Assembly: GCA_037447655.1 (NCBI GenBank)
Contig: JBBHKE010001474.1
Span: 165,077 to 223,192, forward strand
Length of the DNA stretch: 58,116 bases
Direction of reading: 5' to 3'
Source of the DNA: Zygnema cylindricum
Taxonomy: Eukaryota > Streptophyta > Zygnematophyceae > Zygnematales > Zygnemataceae
Shown here piece by piece: positions 34,088 to 46,310 of the stretch. The position numbers were made by a program, and so were the translations under genes. Position 1 is the stretch's first letter. Each line of letters begins with the position of its first letter. Under the pieces are notes generated by a model that saw only the letters and a list, made by a program, of their open reading frames with translations, was not told where the DNA came from and did no database searches.

Positions 34088-35539
34088 TCATGGAGAAACC
34101 TTAGGTGTTTTATTAGCTTGAGAAGTACTCCCGGGCGCAATTTTCTGGAAAATGGGGAGACGCCGAGGCGAAGACTCCGATGGGGAGGGCGTTTTAATTG
34201 GAAGAGGTGGTGTGGGACTAACAATAGTTGCCGGTGCAATATTTGAAGTCGAAGGAGAGTTAGTTTTAGAAGTATGGTGAATGAATCGACATCGAGTTCC
34301 ATAAGGACACGTGCCGTTTGTATTGAAGGTACGACAAATCTGTATCAGGAAAAAGGCAAAAAAAACAAAAAAGAAACAAGTAAAAGATAAATCGGTGGCC
34401 CGAAAAAACGAAACAAAAACAGTTTTATAAGGTGATAATGTTAAAATAAGGGAAGTTTAAAAAGGTCAATGCAACAAGAATGTAAAAAAAGGTCAAGATC
34501 ATGCTTCTTATCAAAGAGGACTATTTATTGAGAAAGGTTCAAATAACGTTAAAAACCCCGAAAAAAACCCTAAGAAACTCTAAAAACCCTAAAAACCCTA
34601 AAAAATCCTAAAAGAATATTGTATGGAAAGAAAATCCTAAAAGAACATTGTGTAGAAAAAAAAAGTTCTTTACCTCGGTTTTATATTTAGGATGTCGAGC
34701 AACCGGCCGAAGCTCCTCCTGTCCATGAGCAAACTGCAGAAAAAAATAGTATACGGGACCCAACAAAATATCACTTAGAAAGAGTTATCAATTAACTTTC
34801 AAATGATAAACAACGATTTATCCGATCGAAAACACAAGCTATAATCATGAACCCAAAAAGTTGACTAAAACTCAGTGGAAAAAAGGGATCTCCCTCTGTT
34901 TTAACCAAATAACAAGCAAAAAACGGTTATACAGGAGAATCCAAAGTTGCAAGCCTTAATATATAAAACCCTCATATAAAAGAACTTTTAAAAACTCAAA
35001 AAAAATTCGGAAGAATTATATCTAGTGAAGACGGTCAAGGAAAACGACGAGATAAAGGAACAAACTCAAGAACAAAAATGAAAGATGTATTAGTAATGTT
35101 GATTCCAAGGGAACAAAACAAAAAGGCACAGAAAATTGAATATCATTCTTATCAACCCAACTTTTCCAAACAGTAAAATAATACCCGATAAACTGACTAA
35201 AAAACATAATAAATAAAAATCAAAAATTGTTGCATAATCAAAAACTATTACCTGACATTTGGCGCCATATCGGCATGAGCCGGTCTCTTCCCAAGACCGA
35301 CAAAGTTCAGTTTTATAAAGACTGTTGGGAGATTGTGGAGTAGTGGCAGAGACTCCAGAAACATTTGAATTGGAAACTGGACTTCCCGGAGATCCCGGAG
35401 TCAAAACTTGTCCTCGTTGAGAGTCTAAAAGTCCCTCAATTAAGAGTCCTTCCTTTCCATCTGCGAAGACCGTAAAGATGGTCAAAACTCATCCATGCGA
35501 TTATTATTATTAGTAGGAGTAGTAATAATAGTAGTAGTG

Positions 35540-35629
<90 letters not shown>

Positions 35630-38600
35630 TGATCCTTATGTCATCTTTTTTTTGTGGTTGTATGCTATCATGCATGAAACAGTACAATTCGACAAAACCG
35701 GGAAGCCCCTCAAGGACAGAGGATTGGGAGATGTCATATATATTGTGGATTGTAGGAATTTAAAAAATCTGAGCAATCTAATACTAATTAGCTCAAATAG
35801 TTTTAAAGGGATGTGATTACGATGGGGATTGTATGGCAGCTTGATACTAATAAACTTAAAGATTTTTAAAAGGACTTCAAAATTAGGGTTAGGAATGTGA
35901 CTATAATGTGGATTGCACGTATTTCACAAAATCAGACTGGGTAGCAGCATGCCATTGTATTAATTTCAAATATTTAGTAAAAGGACCCAGAATTGGGGAT
36001 GTGGGGATGTAACTACAATGTGGATGGTACAAATTTTACAAATCAGAGCAGCTTAATACAAATAAGACTGAAAAGTGGGAATGTGATTACAATGTGGATC
36101 AATATCGGGAATATCGAGTGCTGAAAGATTGAGCACTGGATGCAGAAATTCCTCCCTTCGAGGTCCACGTGTCAGTCCTGAGGGAACTCCAGCTGAGATA
36201 TTTTCCAAAATTGACCACATATCTCTGCACGCCTCAAAGGAATGTGTGTCCAACGAAGACCTGCAGGTGGCGACCGCTCCCATCATACACCCATTTACCT
36301 GTGACAAATGTCATAAGTGTAGCAAAATAAGACGAGAAACGGGGACACCGAATTTGATGTAAATACTGACTTTCCCATTCATACGAGTCTCATTGCACTC
36401 ATTTTCAAAAAGACAACATAGACCGGTTCACCCGTGAGAAATGTCACAAGTGTATCAAAATAAGACGAGAAAAGGGGACACCATATTTGAAGATAGTGAA
36501 CTTCCCATTTACATGAGTCTTGCTACACATATTATAAAAACGATGACATCCACCTATTCACCTGAGACAAATGTCTCAAGTGTAGCAAAATAAGAGGAAA
36601 AATGGGGACACCGAATTCAATATAGACATTGACTTTCCCATTCATAAGAGTCTCATCGTTTACCTATGATAGTGTCATAACTGTAGCAAAATATAACATG
36701 AAATAGGGACACCAAATGGGATGTAGATACTAACTTTCCCATTCAGACGAGTCTTATTAGATTCCACATTAGACACATATTTTCAGGGGAACTCATACAC
36801 CTATTCACCTGTGATAAATGTCACAATTTTAGCAAAGTAAGACGAGAAATGCAATGGGAATACCTAATTTGATCTACATACTAACACAAAATTTGATTTA
36901 GATACTAGATTTTCCCTTTACAATTTCTGCAGCCTCACATTGTTGTTATAGAGCAGCAATATTTGTTGTTGTATCGCTTGATTGTTAACGATGAGGAATC
37001 AATTAACACATGTTTCCAAAATGGCTTACATTCATCTGTGAGTGTATCAAAATAAGATAAAAAATGGAAAATCAAATCTAATTTTGATACTAACACAAGA
37101 TTTGGTTCAAATACTAGCCATTCCATTTACAGAGTCATCTTAGTAAACAACAGATTCGGACAGTATGGCTGGAAAACAATTCCTCGCGTTCGTAACCGTT
37201 TTGCATACGTCATTCTTCATGCAGTCAATAACATCCTATAAAACAAATTAGTACCAGTTCTTCATCTAGTATTCCATTTAACTGACCAATAACTCAAAGC
37301 CCAACCCAATCCTCCTTACGTTGGTGGTTGAATACTGGCTGGTGAAACAATGGGCCCAAAGCCCATTATAGGCCCCTTCCCCCCTCGAAGGGAAGAAATC
37401 GTCGGTCCAGAGCCAAATTGTATTCCTCTTCCTCCTTCACTCCTCGTCATTGCCTCCTCGTGGCCCACATGAATACTTGCCATTCGATTGTAAAGTGGCC
37501 TCCTTTCTGACAGAGATGGCAAGGATAAGGAAGGAACTTGGAAGAATCCCATACTGGTTTCATCTTCCTCGGTATTAGAAAACTGAGTGTTTTTGTACGA
37601 TTCAAAACCATGAGGGGTATGGAAATTCGGTGAAGACGACCGTCCCGGAAAAAGCATTGGTGGAGACGACCGCCCCGAAAAAAAATTTACTCCTTGCATG
37701 TATTCAGAAAGGCCATAATCATCTTCATAAGATCTTTCCAGTGACTCCCTCTCCTTGTACGGAGAAACAGCTCTTATTGGATTGATCGAGGTTCCTATTG
37801 GACGAAGCAGATTGTTATTTGCAGAAACCTGCAAATGTTGTTAGTCAGAGAATAAACTTAGTATTAGTACCGGAAATGGTAAATAGTCTAATAGATGTTG
37901 GGAAATACCTTTTTTTACATTGGTTTTACTTTTCTGCTTCTAGATTGCTGTAATCCTGCTAATTTTGAGAGCCAGAGAATGCTTATAAATACCAGGACGT
38001 AAATCAAAGAGATGATACAAAAACCGTCAAACCTTCCAGTTTTTTACGCTGTTTTTTTTGGTTTTCTTCGACTCTGTCACAACTACACAACTAAAAACAT
38101 ATTTTTCAGCATTCGAAACTTTCTTCCTGGATTTCTTGGAATTTTGTATAGTTGATATAATGGACTTAATGAAGCTTTGACTACTATGGATCTACTATCT
38201 GCACTTTTTCCGGAATTCTTTGTACTTTTGGTTCTTTCCAAATTGATATCAAATAAAAAATTAATTGTTGTGTATATAATCCAGAACTTGCACAGATATG
38301 CCCAAAAGGTAAAATGTAAAGGGGAAAAGGTAGAAGGTAAAAGAAAAAAAAAAAAAGGTCCATATAATAGCCCCTCCTTCCAAAATATTGCTCTTAAACA
38401 GATTTAGCAACATCGCCATCATTTTTCTTTTATACTTTCCTATAGGTTGTTGACAAAAGATCTCCGATCTTTATTAAATCCGAATAACAAAGTGAATCAG
38501 CTTACAAACCATTTACCTTTTTTTTAAGGATATACAGTTTGGTCGCTATTCTTTTGAGGCATTTTTGTTTTTTTGTTTTTTTTTTTTCTTTTGTAAGTGT

Positions 38601-38653
38601 TGCTTCCCATAAACACTTCCACGAAAAACGACAACATCTTTGCAGACACAAAA

Positions 38654-38721
<68 letters not shown>

Positions 38722-39282
38722 TTCAAAACATACTTGAAAATAATTCATTTCTCTTGAAAATACTTCTTTTATCTTTTCTTCATCTTTCAAGCACCATGTT
38801 TTACTGACTGAACAATTCCTAATTTCAAAATCCCCGAATAATAATCCAAACAAAAGCCACAGTTTACCGAACCTATCAATCTCATACGATTATTTTATCT
38901 TTTGCGAGCTATTTCAATACAAAACCTGAGGTTTCTGACTTACTCTTGCCAATTGTTGCCAGGAAGCCCCTAAAATATCTCTCGAGGGCTCTAAACCCTG
39001 AACGGATCCTCCACTATATCGCTGTGATCCATCTTCATGAGAAGCTACAGAAACAAACGACGCAGTATTGCTATCATTAGAAGAAAGAGTATTTCCATCC
39101 GGGTCTCCAAAGTTTAGAGCTCTCCGGACAGATGATGTCATCTGACGAGACACATGTCCCTGTTGAAGGCTTGAAGAGACCGAAGATGGAGACGGGGCCA
39201 TGGCTGACTTATGAATCAGCGGCCTTCTATGTCCGTCGGAAGAGAGGGATTTCTTGCTGACTGACCGAGGTTCGACCGCCAT
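34088..39282 (-). CDS. tandem CCCH zinc-finger protein (TTP/TIS11 type), copy 2
   Basis: Exons, by alignment to copy 1: 39282-38944, 37828-37320, the uncertain 27-nt exon (37235-37209), 36298-36091, 35460-35252, 34733-34674, 34339-34088. Both C-x8-C-x5-C-x3-H fingers are unchanged. Differences seen: Ser to Leu in the second exon (SLSSPSL becomes SLSLPSL), Thr to Pro in the tail (IKTTSPS becomes IKTPSPS), and the last residue Leu to Pro before the stop. All splice sites are kept, as is the unresolved phase at exon 2. The gene appears as intact as copy 1, so either both are functional or both share the same oddity. Its promoter-side sequence has diverged more than its body. Confidence 0.82.
38661..38719. 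repeat. TA microsatellite in intron 1 of CCCH copy 2
   Basis: About 29 TA units. The same site in copy 1 (25,858-25,866) has about four units. Confidence 0.95.
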
Positions 39283-40315
39283 TGTTGTTGGGAGTTCTGG
39301 AAAACAGAAAACCTCCATGACAATCCGGCCATTTAGGGTTTGCATGACGAAGCCGATAACTACTTGTGAGGTTTGAAGTAACATGCATTGGCAAGCGACC
39401 GTAGATGTTCGGAATTTTCACGTGTGAGAACAAGATCGACGGAAGGCGTTAGGTGCCGGCTAAGAAATGGGCGATGGGGATAAGCGGCTGATGAAGATCG
39501 ACGGCTGGTGCGGTTATTTGTGATTGTGACTGTGACAGGAGAGTCGCATGCATAGAAACGGGCCGACGATTATTGAGTTAACGCGTGTGTAAACTAGATA
39601 ATGTGCGCATCGACGGTGGATTTGAGGAGACCCGTGGCGAGGAAGACGACAAAAGAAGATGAAATCGACGGCTGAGTGTCGAGTTGTAAATTTTTGAGTT
39701 GTGACAATCTGCTGGTGACAGCACTGCAAAAGACCAAAAGACAAAACTGCAAATTGTAAATGATCCGTACTCTTAATGGACGCCCAAGGATCTTCTTTCA
39801 AAATAAACCATAGTTTAGTATGGATAGCATCTGATCTGGGAGATGTCTACTAACATTAGCGTGTATATTTTACTTTTCAAATATTTAGCAAACTGTTGAC
39901 AGAAAGCCACTCTGTTAGTGGCAAATCAGAAAATACTTTCACAAAAAAAGGGATATGAAGTTCTAAATAGCAAATACTGTAGACAATCCAAAAATCTGAG
40001 TTGTGTATGTGACATGGAGAGATCTTAATGGATGATGACTCCCATGGTTTCCGTGAAGCCCTCGGATTTTGTCGGTCGAGGTTCGGGCCGGTTGGTCTGG
40101 ACTTTGGACATACCACGCGACCATAGATTACGAGCCCGGAGTTCGACGAGTACGGTGGAAACTGATGGGAGATTTGATTTTGACAGCATAGAAGCCACCA
40201 ACCAACAGCGAGAAGCTCGTACGGGTGTCACACTATGAAAAATGGCTAACCACAAATGTGTGTACGGTAGAACGGGATTACACGGACGAATGCGGAAAAG
40301 GCAAAATGTCTATGC

Positions 40316-40881
40316 TACACCGCCAATCGCTATTAGCGTAGAAGTTTCTTTAGCGTAAATGAAAAATTACCGTGGTTTACGCTAATTAAGAATTTGAAAA
40401 TATTGAAAAAAAACATACATTCTAATTGTTTAATAATTCTAATTTGGATCTTTGAAAAAAAAAAATGTCGGTCGCAAACATGCTTACACTAATATAGGTA
40501 TTTGTACAAAATCTTACAAATCGTACACAAATCGTACGTTCACACAGTCGAAAAGTGGTTGCTGGACGAATATGTGCGAACGTGATATTTGACAGCCCGA
40601 TTAGACCCCCTTTTTATAGTGCACATTCTCATGCGTCCACGGCTACTAAAACTCATTATTTATACTTTTTCACTTAAAAAGGTACAGTTTTGTACGGTCT
40701 GACACTGTCCGTACACCACACTAGTTAACTGATGGCGTACTTCCATTTTGTACGGTACTAAAAAATTACCTCTAAATAGAGTAAAGAAAAAAATAGAATG
40801 AACTACGCTAATGGAGAATAAAATAATAAAAAAAGCGGGACGGAATTAGTGTACACAACGCTAATAGCGATTGGCGGTGTA
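40316..40881. mobile_element. MITE A2', duplicated copy
   Basis: Copy 2 of A2 with the same ends and TA flanks. It carries a handful of base differences (for example TCGTACGTTC against TCGTACGCTC). Confidence 0.88.
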
Positions 40882-40887
40882 CTGTAA

Positions 40888-41408
40888 GGGTGGCGTTCCA
40901 TCAGGATTTCCTGTAATTGTACGGCGAACATTACAGGATGCTACATTTTGAACGATGTTCTTTCACGTAAAGTCTGTAATCCACGTGCTCGAGAATGAGT
41001 GGTACCACGTAAGATAAGATCGTATTTTGAAATCGTCAAATATTTTTTTCACCGACCAACTTCAACTCGAAATCATCATTTGCATACCATGGACGTGCGG
41101 ACCAAGGCATCGTACCACACAAATTTTGTACTCTTTGCAAACGCTTGTCAGATGCCAGCTCACTTTTTAGGGTTTTTGCTTTTTCGCGTGACGAATGAGA
41201 GTTTCCGCAAATAGTGTGACGAATGGCTGGTAACAAAAATAGCGCGACGAAAGTTCGTACGAAATTACTTTTGTGATTTCGGTTGGATTTTTGAATGTAT
41301 ATATCACGTGCGAAATTTTTCGATTTTCGTTGGTTGCCGTCTTGACACGTATATTCATTGTCCAACGTGTCGTCGCTCAATTTTTTCTGTAAATGGTGAT
41401 GTACCTCC
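40888..41408. mobile_element. PIF/Harbinger-like element C2', left half only
   Basis: Same left end (GGGTGGCGTTCCATCAG, preceded by TAA) as C2. The copy stops at GTGATGTACCTCC, one base short of the centre of the internal palindrome. The right half and second TAA are missing. Confidence 0.88.
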
Positions 41409-41409
41409 G

Positions 41410-41973
41410 TACACCGCCAATCGCTATTATCGAAGAAGTTTCTTTAGCGTATAGGAATAATTACAGTGATTTACGCTAATTAATAATTTGGAAATTAAAA
41501 AAAAAAAACATTCATTAGAATTGTTTACTAATGATAATTTGGGTATTTGAAAAAAATATATGTCGGTCGCAAACTTGCTTACACTAATATAGATACTTGT
41601 AGAAAATCAGACAAATCGTACACAAATCGTACGTTCACACAGTCGAAACGTGTTTGCTGGACGAATATGTGCGAACCTGATCTATGACAGCTTGATTTCA
41701 TCCTATTTTTAGAGCGCATAATCTCATGCGTCCGCGGTTACTAAAACTCATTAAATATACTTTTTCACTTAAAAAGGTACAATTTTGTACGTTCTGACAC
41801 TGACCGTACACCACACTATTTAAATGACAACGTACTTTTGTTTTTACGATAATTCGACTAAAAACCCTAAATGGCGTAAAGGAAAAAATATAATAATTTA
41901 TGCTATTTAATAACTTGGAAAAAAAAACGGGACTGAATTAGTGTTCAATACGCTAATAGTGATTGGCGGTGTA
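41410..41973. mobile_element. MITE A4 (TA-flanked)
   Basis: Ends TACACCGCCAATCGCTATTA and TAATAGTGATTGGCGGTGTA. It starts one base after the truncated C2' and is followed after CTG by MITE B2. Confidence 0.85.
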
Positions 41974-41976
41974 CTG

Positions 41977-42179
41977 TACACCTTGAACCGTTATTAGCGT
42001 ATAGAAATTATTAGTGTAAAGAAAAACTTAGCGTCATTCATTCTAATTTAGTAGAAGGAGACGTGGCAGATTATGGTCAATGTCCTTAAATAGTGTAATT
42101 TATTATATTTAATGTATCAATGTCAAAATTTTGGGGTGCCAATATAGCGTACATAAGGCTAATAACAATTCACGGTGTA
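41977..42179. mobile_element. MITE B2 (TA-flanked, short)
   Basis: Left end TACACCTTGAACCGTTATTA and right end TAATAACAATTCACGGTGTA; 203 bp. The right part (GGTGCCAATATAGCGTACAT) matches the right part of B1. Confidence 0.8.
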
Positions 42180-42182
42180 TTG

Positions 42183-42384
42183 TACACCGCCAATCGCTAT
42201 TAGAGTATATAACGCTAATTCGGTGCCCCTAAATTATGACCCCAAAACCTGAAATAGAATTAATAACGCTATTTAAGTACGTGGACCATAATCTGCCACG
42301 TCTCAGGCACTAAATTAGAATCAATAACGTTAATTTTTTTTTGACGCTATTTAATCCTTGACTCTAATAGCAATTGGCAGTGTA
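42183..42384. mobile_element. short MITE E (TA-flanked)
   Basis: Ends TACACCGCCAATCGCTATTA and TAATAGCAATTGGCAGTGTA; 202 bp. The centre contains ACGTGGACCATAATCTGCCA, the reverse complement of sequence in neighbouring B2. Confidence 0.78.
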
Positions 42385-42740
42385 CTGTTATTAGCTAAAG
42401 TAATGATTACTAGCCGGTAAACGTACAAAATTCGTACTGGATTCTTGCAGTCTTGCTGTAGAGGAAAGCGCTTGTGTGAAACTCTGGCTGACCATCTATC
42501 AGCGTGAAATTCGGGTACATAAAGTATCGGTTCTAGCGTCGATGAGACTATGTCGGTGACTCGAATGTTGACCCATGAAGTCATGAACCTAAAATGTTGT
42601 CGATAACAAAAAAAATGAATCTTTACGCTGATGGTTTAAACGGTTGGGAATCTGACACGTAAGTTAGCACTAAATCACAAATAAAAATACTACATCCTAT
42701 ATCGTTATCAGTGTTGACACTAATAGTGATACACGGTGTA
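42385..42740. mobile_element. MITE remnant F, only the right end clear
   Basis: The right end TAATAGTGATACACGGTGTA at 42,721-42,740 is well formed. No mirrored left end is present, only TTATTAGC right after element E. Probably a left-truncated member. Confidence 0.45.
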
Positions 42741-42743
42741 TCG

Positions 42744-42965
42744 TACACCGCCAATCGTTATTAGCGTTTAGAAATTATTAGTGTTAAAAAGGAATTAGCG
42801 TTGTTAACTCTAATTTGAGCTTTTCAAAATTTCGAAAAAAAAAAAATGCTCTAATTGATCTATAATGCTGATTTAGGTACAAAGGATATGCCATCACGAT
42901 CTTCAGAGTAAAATAGGTAGGAGTACAAAACATGACAAATCGTATTTAAAGAACTTCCTTCTAGT
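42744..42965. mobile_element. MITE remnant G, left part only
   Basis: It starts TACACCGCCAATCGTTATTA three bases after F, then follows the left interior of B1 (GCTGATTTAGGTAC..., GTAAAATAGGTA). Homology fades near 42,965 with no right end. Confidence 0.55.
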
Positions 42966-43286
42966 ACCAAACATGAACCGTTTAAACACTCTTTACATAC
43001 AAATCAACACAGTCTGATCCGACCGACTCCCTAAAGTTCGTTTTTAAACTTTTCCTTTCTCAACTTTTCTTAATTTACACCTTCGTGTAGTAAAAACAAT
43101 GAATGTTGTTTTCATATAAATAAACACGTCTGCAGCGCACAGATTGGATCCGCATGTTTCAACCGACTCTAGTTTTATTGTCGGAGATAAACGACCAAAA
43201 AATTATTAGAGCGTAAACATAATCAAAGTTATAGCTAATTATGTATACGTGGTAACACGGACTCAACATATAGAAAAAAAAAATAC
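42966..43286. other. no feature recognised
   Basis: AT-rich sequence between the MITE array and the copia array; no frame, repeat or inverted ends noted. Confidence 0.4.
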
Positions 43287-43693
43287 TGAAATTCTGTGGT
43301 CTCCATTGATCCACAAAATGAGCAGCCTATGTAAAGCCTCTAGGATAATATTTGGCCCTTCTACTTTCCCGCTGAATAAGCGCCGCCCAGGCACACAAAT
43401 ATTCTGACCACTCTCACCCCTGTGAGGACAAGACTCCCCTGAGTCAAACGCAAAAAGAATCACTGAATTTGCTCACCTGAGCCCCCACTCTCACCAGTCT
43501 TATAAACACACGGACCCGCCGCGAATAAGTCGCCCTTTCATCTTCCCGGTTTATAATAGGATCTCCGAAATGTATCCGACGAGTAAAACACCTAGTTACC
43601 TCTGGTGTCTTAAAGTCATAAAAAAAAAAGATATACAACTCAGGCACAATGGTGCATATGTATTAATCGATATTGAAACTAATACAAATGCGA

Positions 43694-43703
43694 NNNNNNN
43701 NNN
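43694..43703. other. assembly gap (10 N)
   Basis: Ten consecutive N. The true distance and even the adjacency of the two sides are unknown. Confidence 1.
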
Positions 43704-43971
43704 GCGCGTACATAAATAATGCCGGTGCTAATTTCGGCTTAAATTAGCCTGCCGGCGGCTTTAATCGTGGCCGTAATAAATACATGCGCGGTATTTGTTT
43801 CATTTACGAAACAAATGCGCGGTACTCATTTATGACCGTACCGTAAGTCGTACATTACATATTACTGGATCTATGTATCCCGTAATTAATTCTAGTTAAA
43901 TGGTTTATCGCAAGAATACATATGTAAATAATTATCAAACTATATGCTACGTAACAATACCTCTAGACGAA

Positions 43972-44040
43972 ACGGCTAAGGCTACCGGCTACTCTGTGTC
44001 TGCCGGCCGGCAGGTACATGGATCAAATCCTGCCGCCGGC
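43972..44040 (+). other. tRNA-like module in the left LTR
   Basis: ACGGCTAAGGCTACCGG (A-box-like) and GGATCAAATCCTGCC (B-box-like) are about 45 bp apart, with GCCGGC stems between and after. It reads opposite to the retrotransposon. Confidence 0.5.
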
Positions 44041-44250
44041 ATATACATTTTAATCAAATATATAAACCCTAATATAAAATTCCCGTAAACCTCAGGATAG
44101 CCAAGGTAGCCATGGCTCTAGCTTCCTCTCCAATTTCTCAGTGACTGCGACAAGTTTGAGAGTTGGAGAGAGAAGTTAGAGATAGACTGCCTCGACTTCT
44201 ATATTTCTTTTCAGACCTAGAAAATACTAATAAAACCATTAGTTTCTACA

Positions 44251-46310
44251 TATTACTCCCTCTTCCATTCTCCCCTCACTTCCCTTCTTTAGCTCCACCC
44301 GAGTTGTACAACTATTAGCCTTGTCCATCTAATTTTTTTTCCAATATGTTCCCAATTGCCTCCTTCTGAGTTAAACTGATTACCTTTCTATCTCTATCTC
44401 TCTCTACTTGAATTCCCAAAATATATATTGCCTCTCCCATATCTTTTCTCTCAAATCTACCTTTTAGATCCATTTTCAGTGTATTAATTTTATCCATAGA
44501 CTTACTCAATATAAACAAGTCATCAACATAAATTGCAATAAAAATGATTCCTTCCTCATCTTCAAACATATAAATTGAGTGATCTGAGCTGATCCGAATG
44601 TATCCCAAACCGGTAAAAAACTCATCGAGCTTCTTGTTTCGTTGCCTTGGCACCTGTTTCAGTCCATACAAAAATTTGATCAACCGTCATACCTTGCTCT
44701 CATCCCCTTGCTCCACAAATCCTTAGGGTTGTCGCATAAAAATCTCCTCTTCGAGTTCTCCATGCAGAAAGGCCATTTTGATATCCATCGGGTGCTCCTT
44801 TATGTCTTTCGCTGCCGTTAGACTGAGAAGAATAATGACGGAGGGAAACCTGACCACCAGGGCAAATGTTTCCTTGTAGTTGTTTCATTCTTTCTGGGTA
44901 ATTGCTTTGGCCACTAACCGAGCCTTGTAGCACTCAATGGTGTTATAAGGGTTCTATTTCAGTTTGAATACCCTTTTACACCTGATTGGTTTTCGGTCGG
45001 GTGGACAGTCCACCAACTCCTAAATATTGGCCGCCATAATAGAGGCCATCTCCTCATTAATGGCTGTCTTCTATCGATTTCTTGACAGTTCAATGCCTGA
45101 ATATAAGTTTGAGGTGCATCCTGATGAGATAGTTTGGTTACCTTGTTGTTGAATTGTTTTTTTTGCAGCCTTTTGCTTCTTCTCTTTCCTCCTTCAAAAT
45201 TTGTCGCTGGAAAAGTGGCTGTCGTGGATTCTTTCTAGTGATTTGAGCTTCTCCCATCTCCCTTGGTTTCGGTTCAATTTCCACTTCCGCCTCTCGCTAG
45301 GTTGTCACTTAAGGTTCCACTGTTGGTTCCTTCTCGGTCTGATTTGTACCTCAAGATTATCATCTTCTTGGAAACATGGATAATTAGGGAGCTCAAAGTC
45401 ATCAGAATTTTCTTACTCAAATATGAATTTGAATGATTTTGTATGCTTAAAGGGATCCACAGATTTTTCTCTATTTATAACTACTAGGTGCTTAACTAGA
45501 ATTATATCTTTCTTTCTCATTTCATAAACTATATACCCTTTTACATCTTCATCATATCATAGTAGATATCCTAGTTTTCGTTTACGGTCAAACTTGCTAT
45601 TTGACCAATCTGTATGTAGATTGAACACTTGACTATCGAAAACCTTTAAGTGTGAAACATCTGGTTTTCGGCCAGTCCATCTGTCATATGGTGTTTTTCC
45701 TTTAATTGGCCAAGTAAGAACTCTATTGTTGAGGTAGTTGGCGCAATTTATTGCCTAAGCCCATAATATTTTTCTTATTTTGTTATCTAACAACATACTT
45801 CAGGCACTATTAGTTACTGTTCTATTTAACCTCTCGGCTACACCATTTTGTTCACGATTTTCTGGAACTGTCTTTTCATGTTGTACTCCATCTTCTTCCA
45901 AAAATTCCTCAAACTGGTTTCAGGTATACTCCCCCCAATTATCACTCATATTTCTCTTAATTGGAGTTTCATCGAGTTCTCACTCCATGCCTTGTATTCT
46001 TGAAATACTCCGGGGCTTCTGATTTATTTTTCAGAAAATATATTATTGAATACTAAGACCAATCATCGGTGATGGTCATCATAAACCTCTTACCTGTAGG
46101 TGAGGACACTTTTGCCAGTCCCTAGATATTTGTGTGTTCCAAATCTAAGACTTTTTATCCTTTATAGGTGGTTGTTTTTGGGAAGGGTTGTAATTCTGTG
46201 TTTCCTATTGGACGAGAGAATTCAGGAAGCCTCTAGATAGTTTTTGACTATCCCTTCTTCAGCAATGAAAACGCCCAACCAGGAGATTAATTATCAAGTG
46301 GCAAAGATGC
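44251..46310 (-). pseudogene. degenerate copia internal region 2
   Basis: Minus-strand remains of RT (LDEFFTGLGYIRISSDHS, YVDDLFILSKS, ILGIQVERDRDRKV) lie at 44,315-44,683. The earlier RT part is at 44,700-45,060, and an integrase region at about 45,480-46,180 is visible in several broken frames. RNase H is deleted, since RT runs straight into LTR-proximal sequence at about 44,300. Gag and protease are missing on the right. It is most like the intact element but too broken to act alone. Confidence 0.8.

Larger units (their letters stand above)
33859..41408. repeat. segmental duplication, copy 2 (7.55 kb)
   Basis: Near-identical to 21,061-28,555. Its left edge is fused to the copia fragment within GCGAAAAC. 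Its right edge stops within about one base of the centre of the C2 palindrome and is followed directly by MITE A4. The main length difference is a TA microsatellite about 53 bp longer. Confidence 0.95.
43287..44250 (-). mobile_element. outer (left) LTR of the tandem copia array, with assembly gap
   Basis: On the minus strand it runs TGTAGAAACTAATGG ... AGAATTTCA. The 43,287-43,465 part is almost identical to the U5 end of the intact element's LTR. The part right of the gap (43,704-44,250) follows the LTR at 57.7-58.1 kb instead. Ten Ns fill 43,694-43,703. It contains a tRNA-like module at 43,972-44,040. Confidence 0.75.

Noticed and set aside
38502-38757. Frames of alternating Ile and Tyr on both strands
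   Set aside because: They are translations of the TA microsatellite.
21061-41408. Treating the two 7.5-kb copies purely as an assembly artefact of haplotypes
   Set aside because: Distinct junctions with a copia fragment and a MITE, a 5.3-kb unique interval and clustered differences favour a real duplication, though read data are needed.
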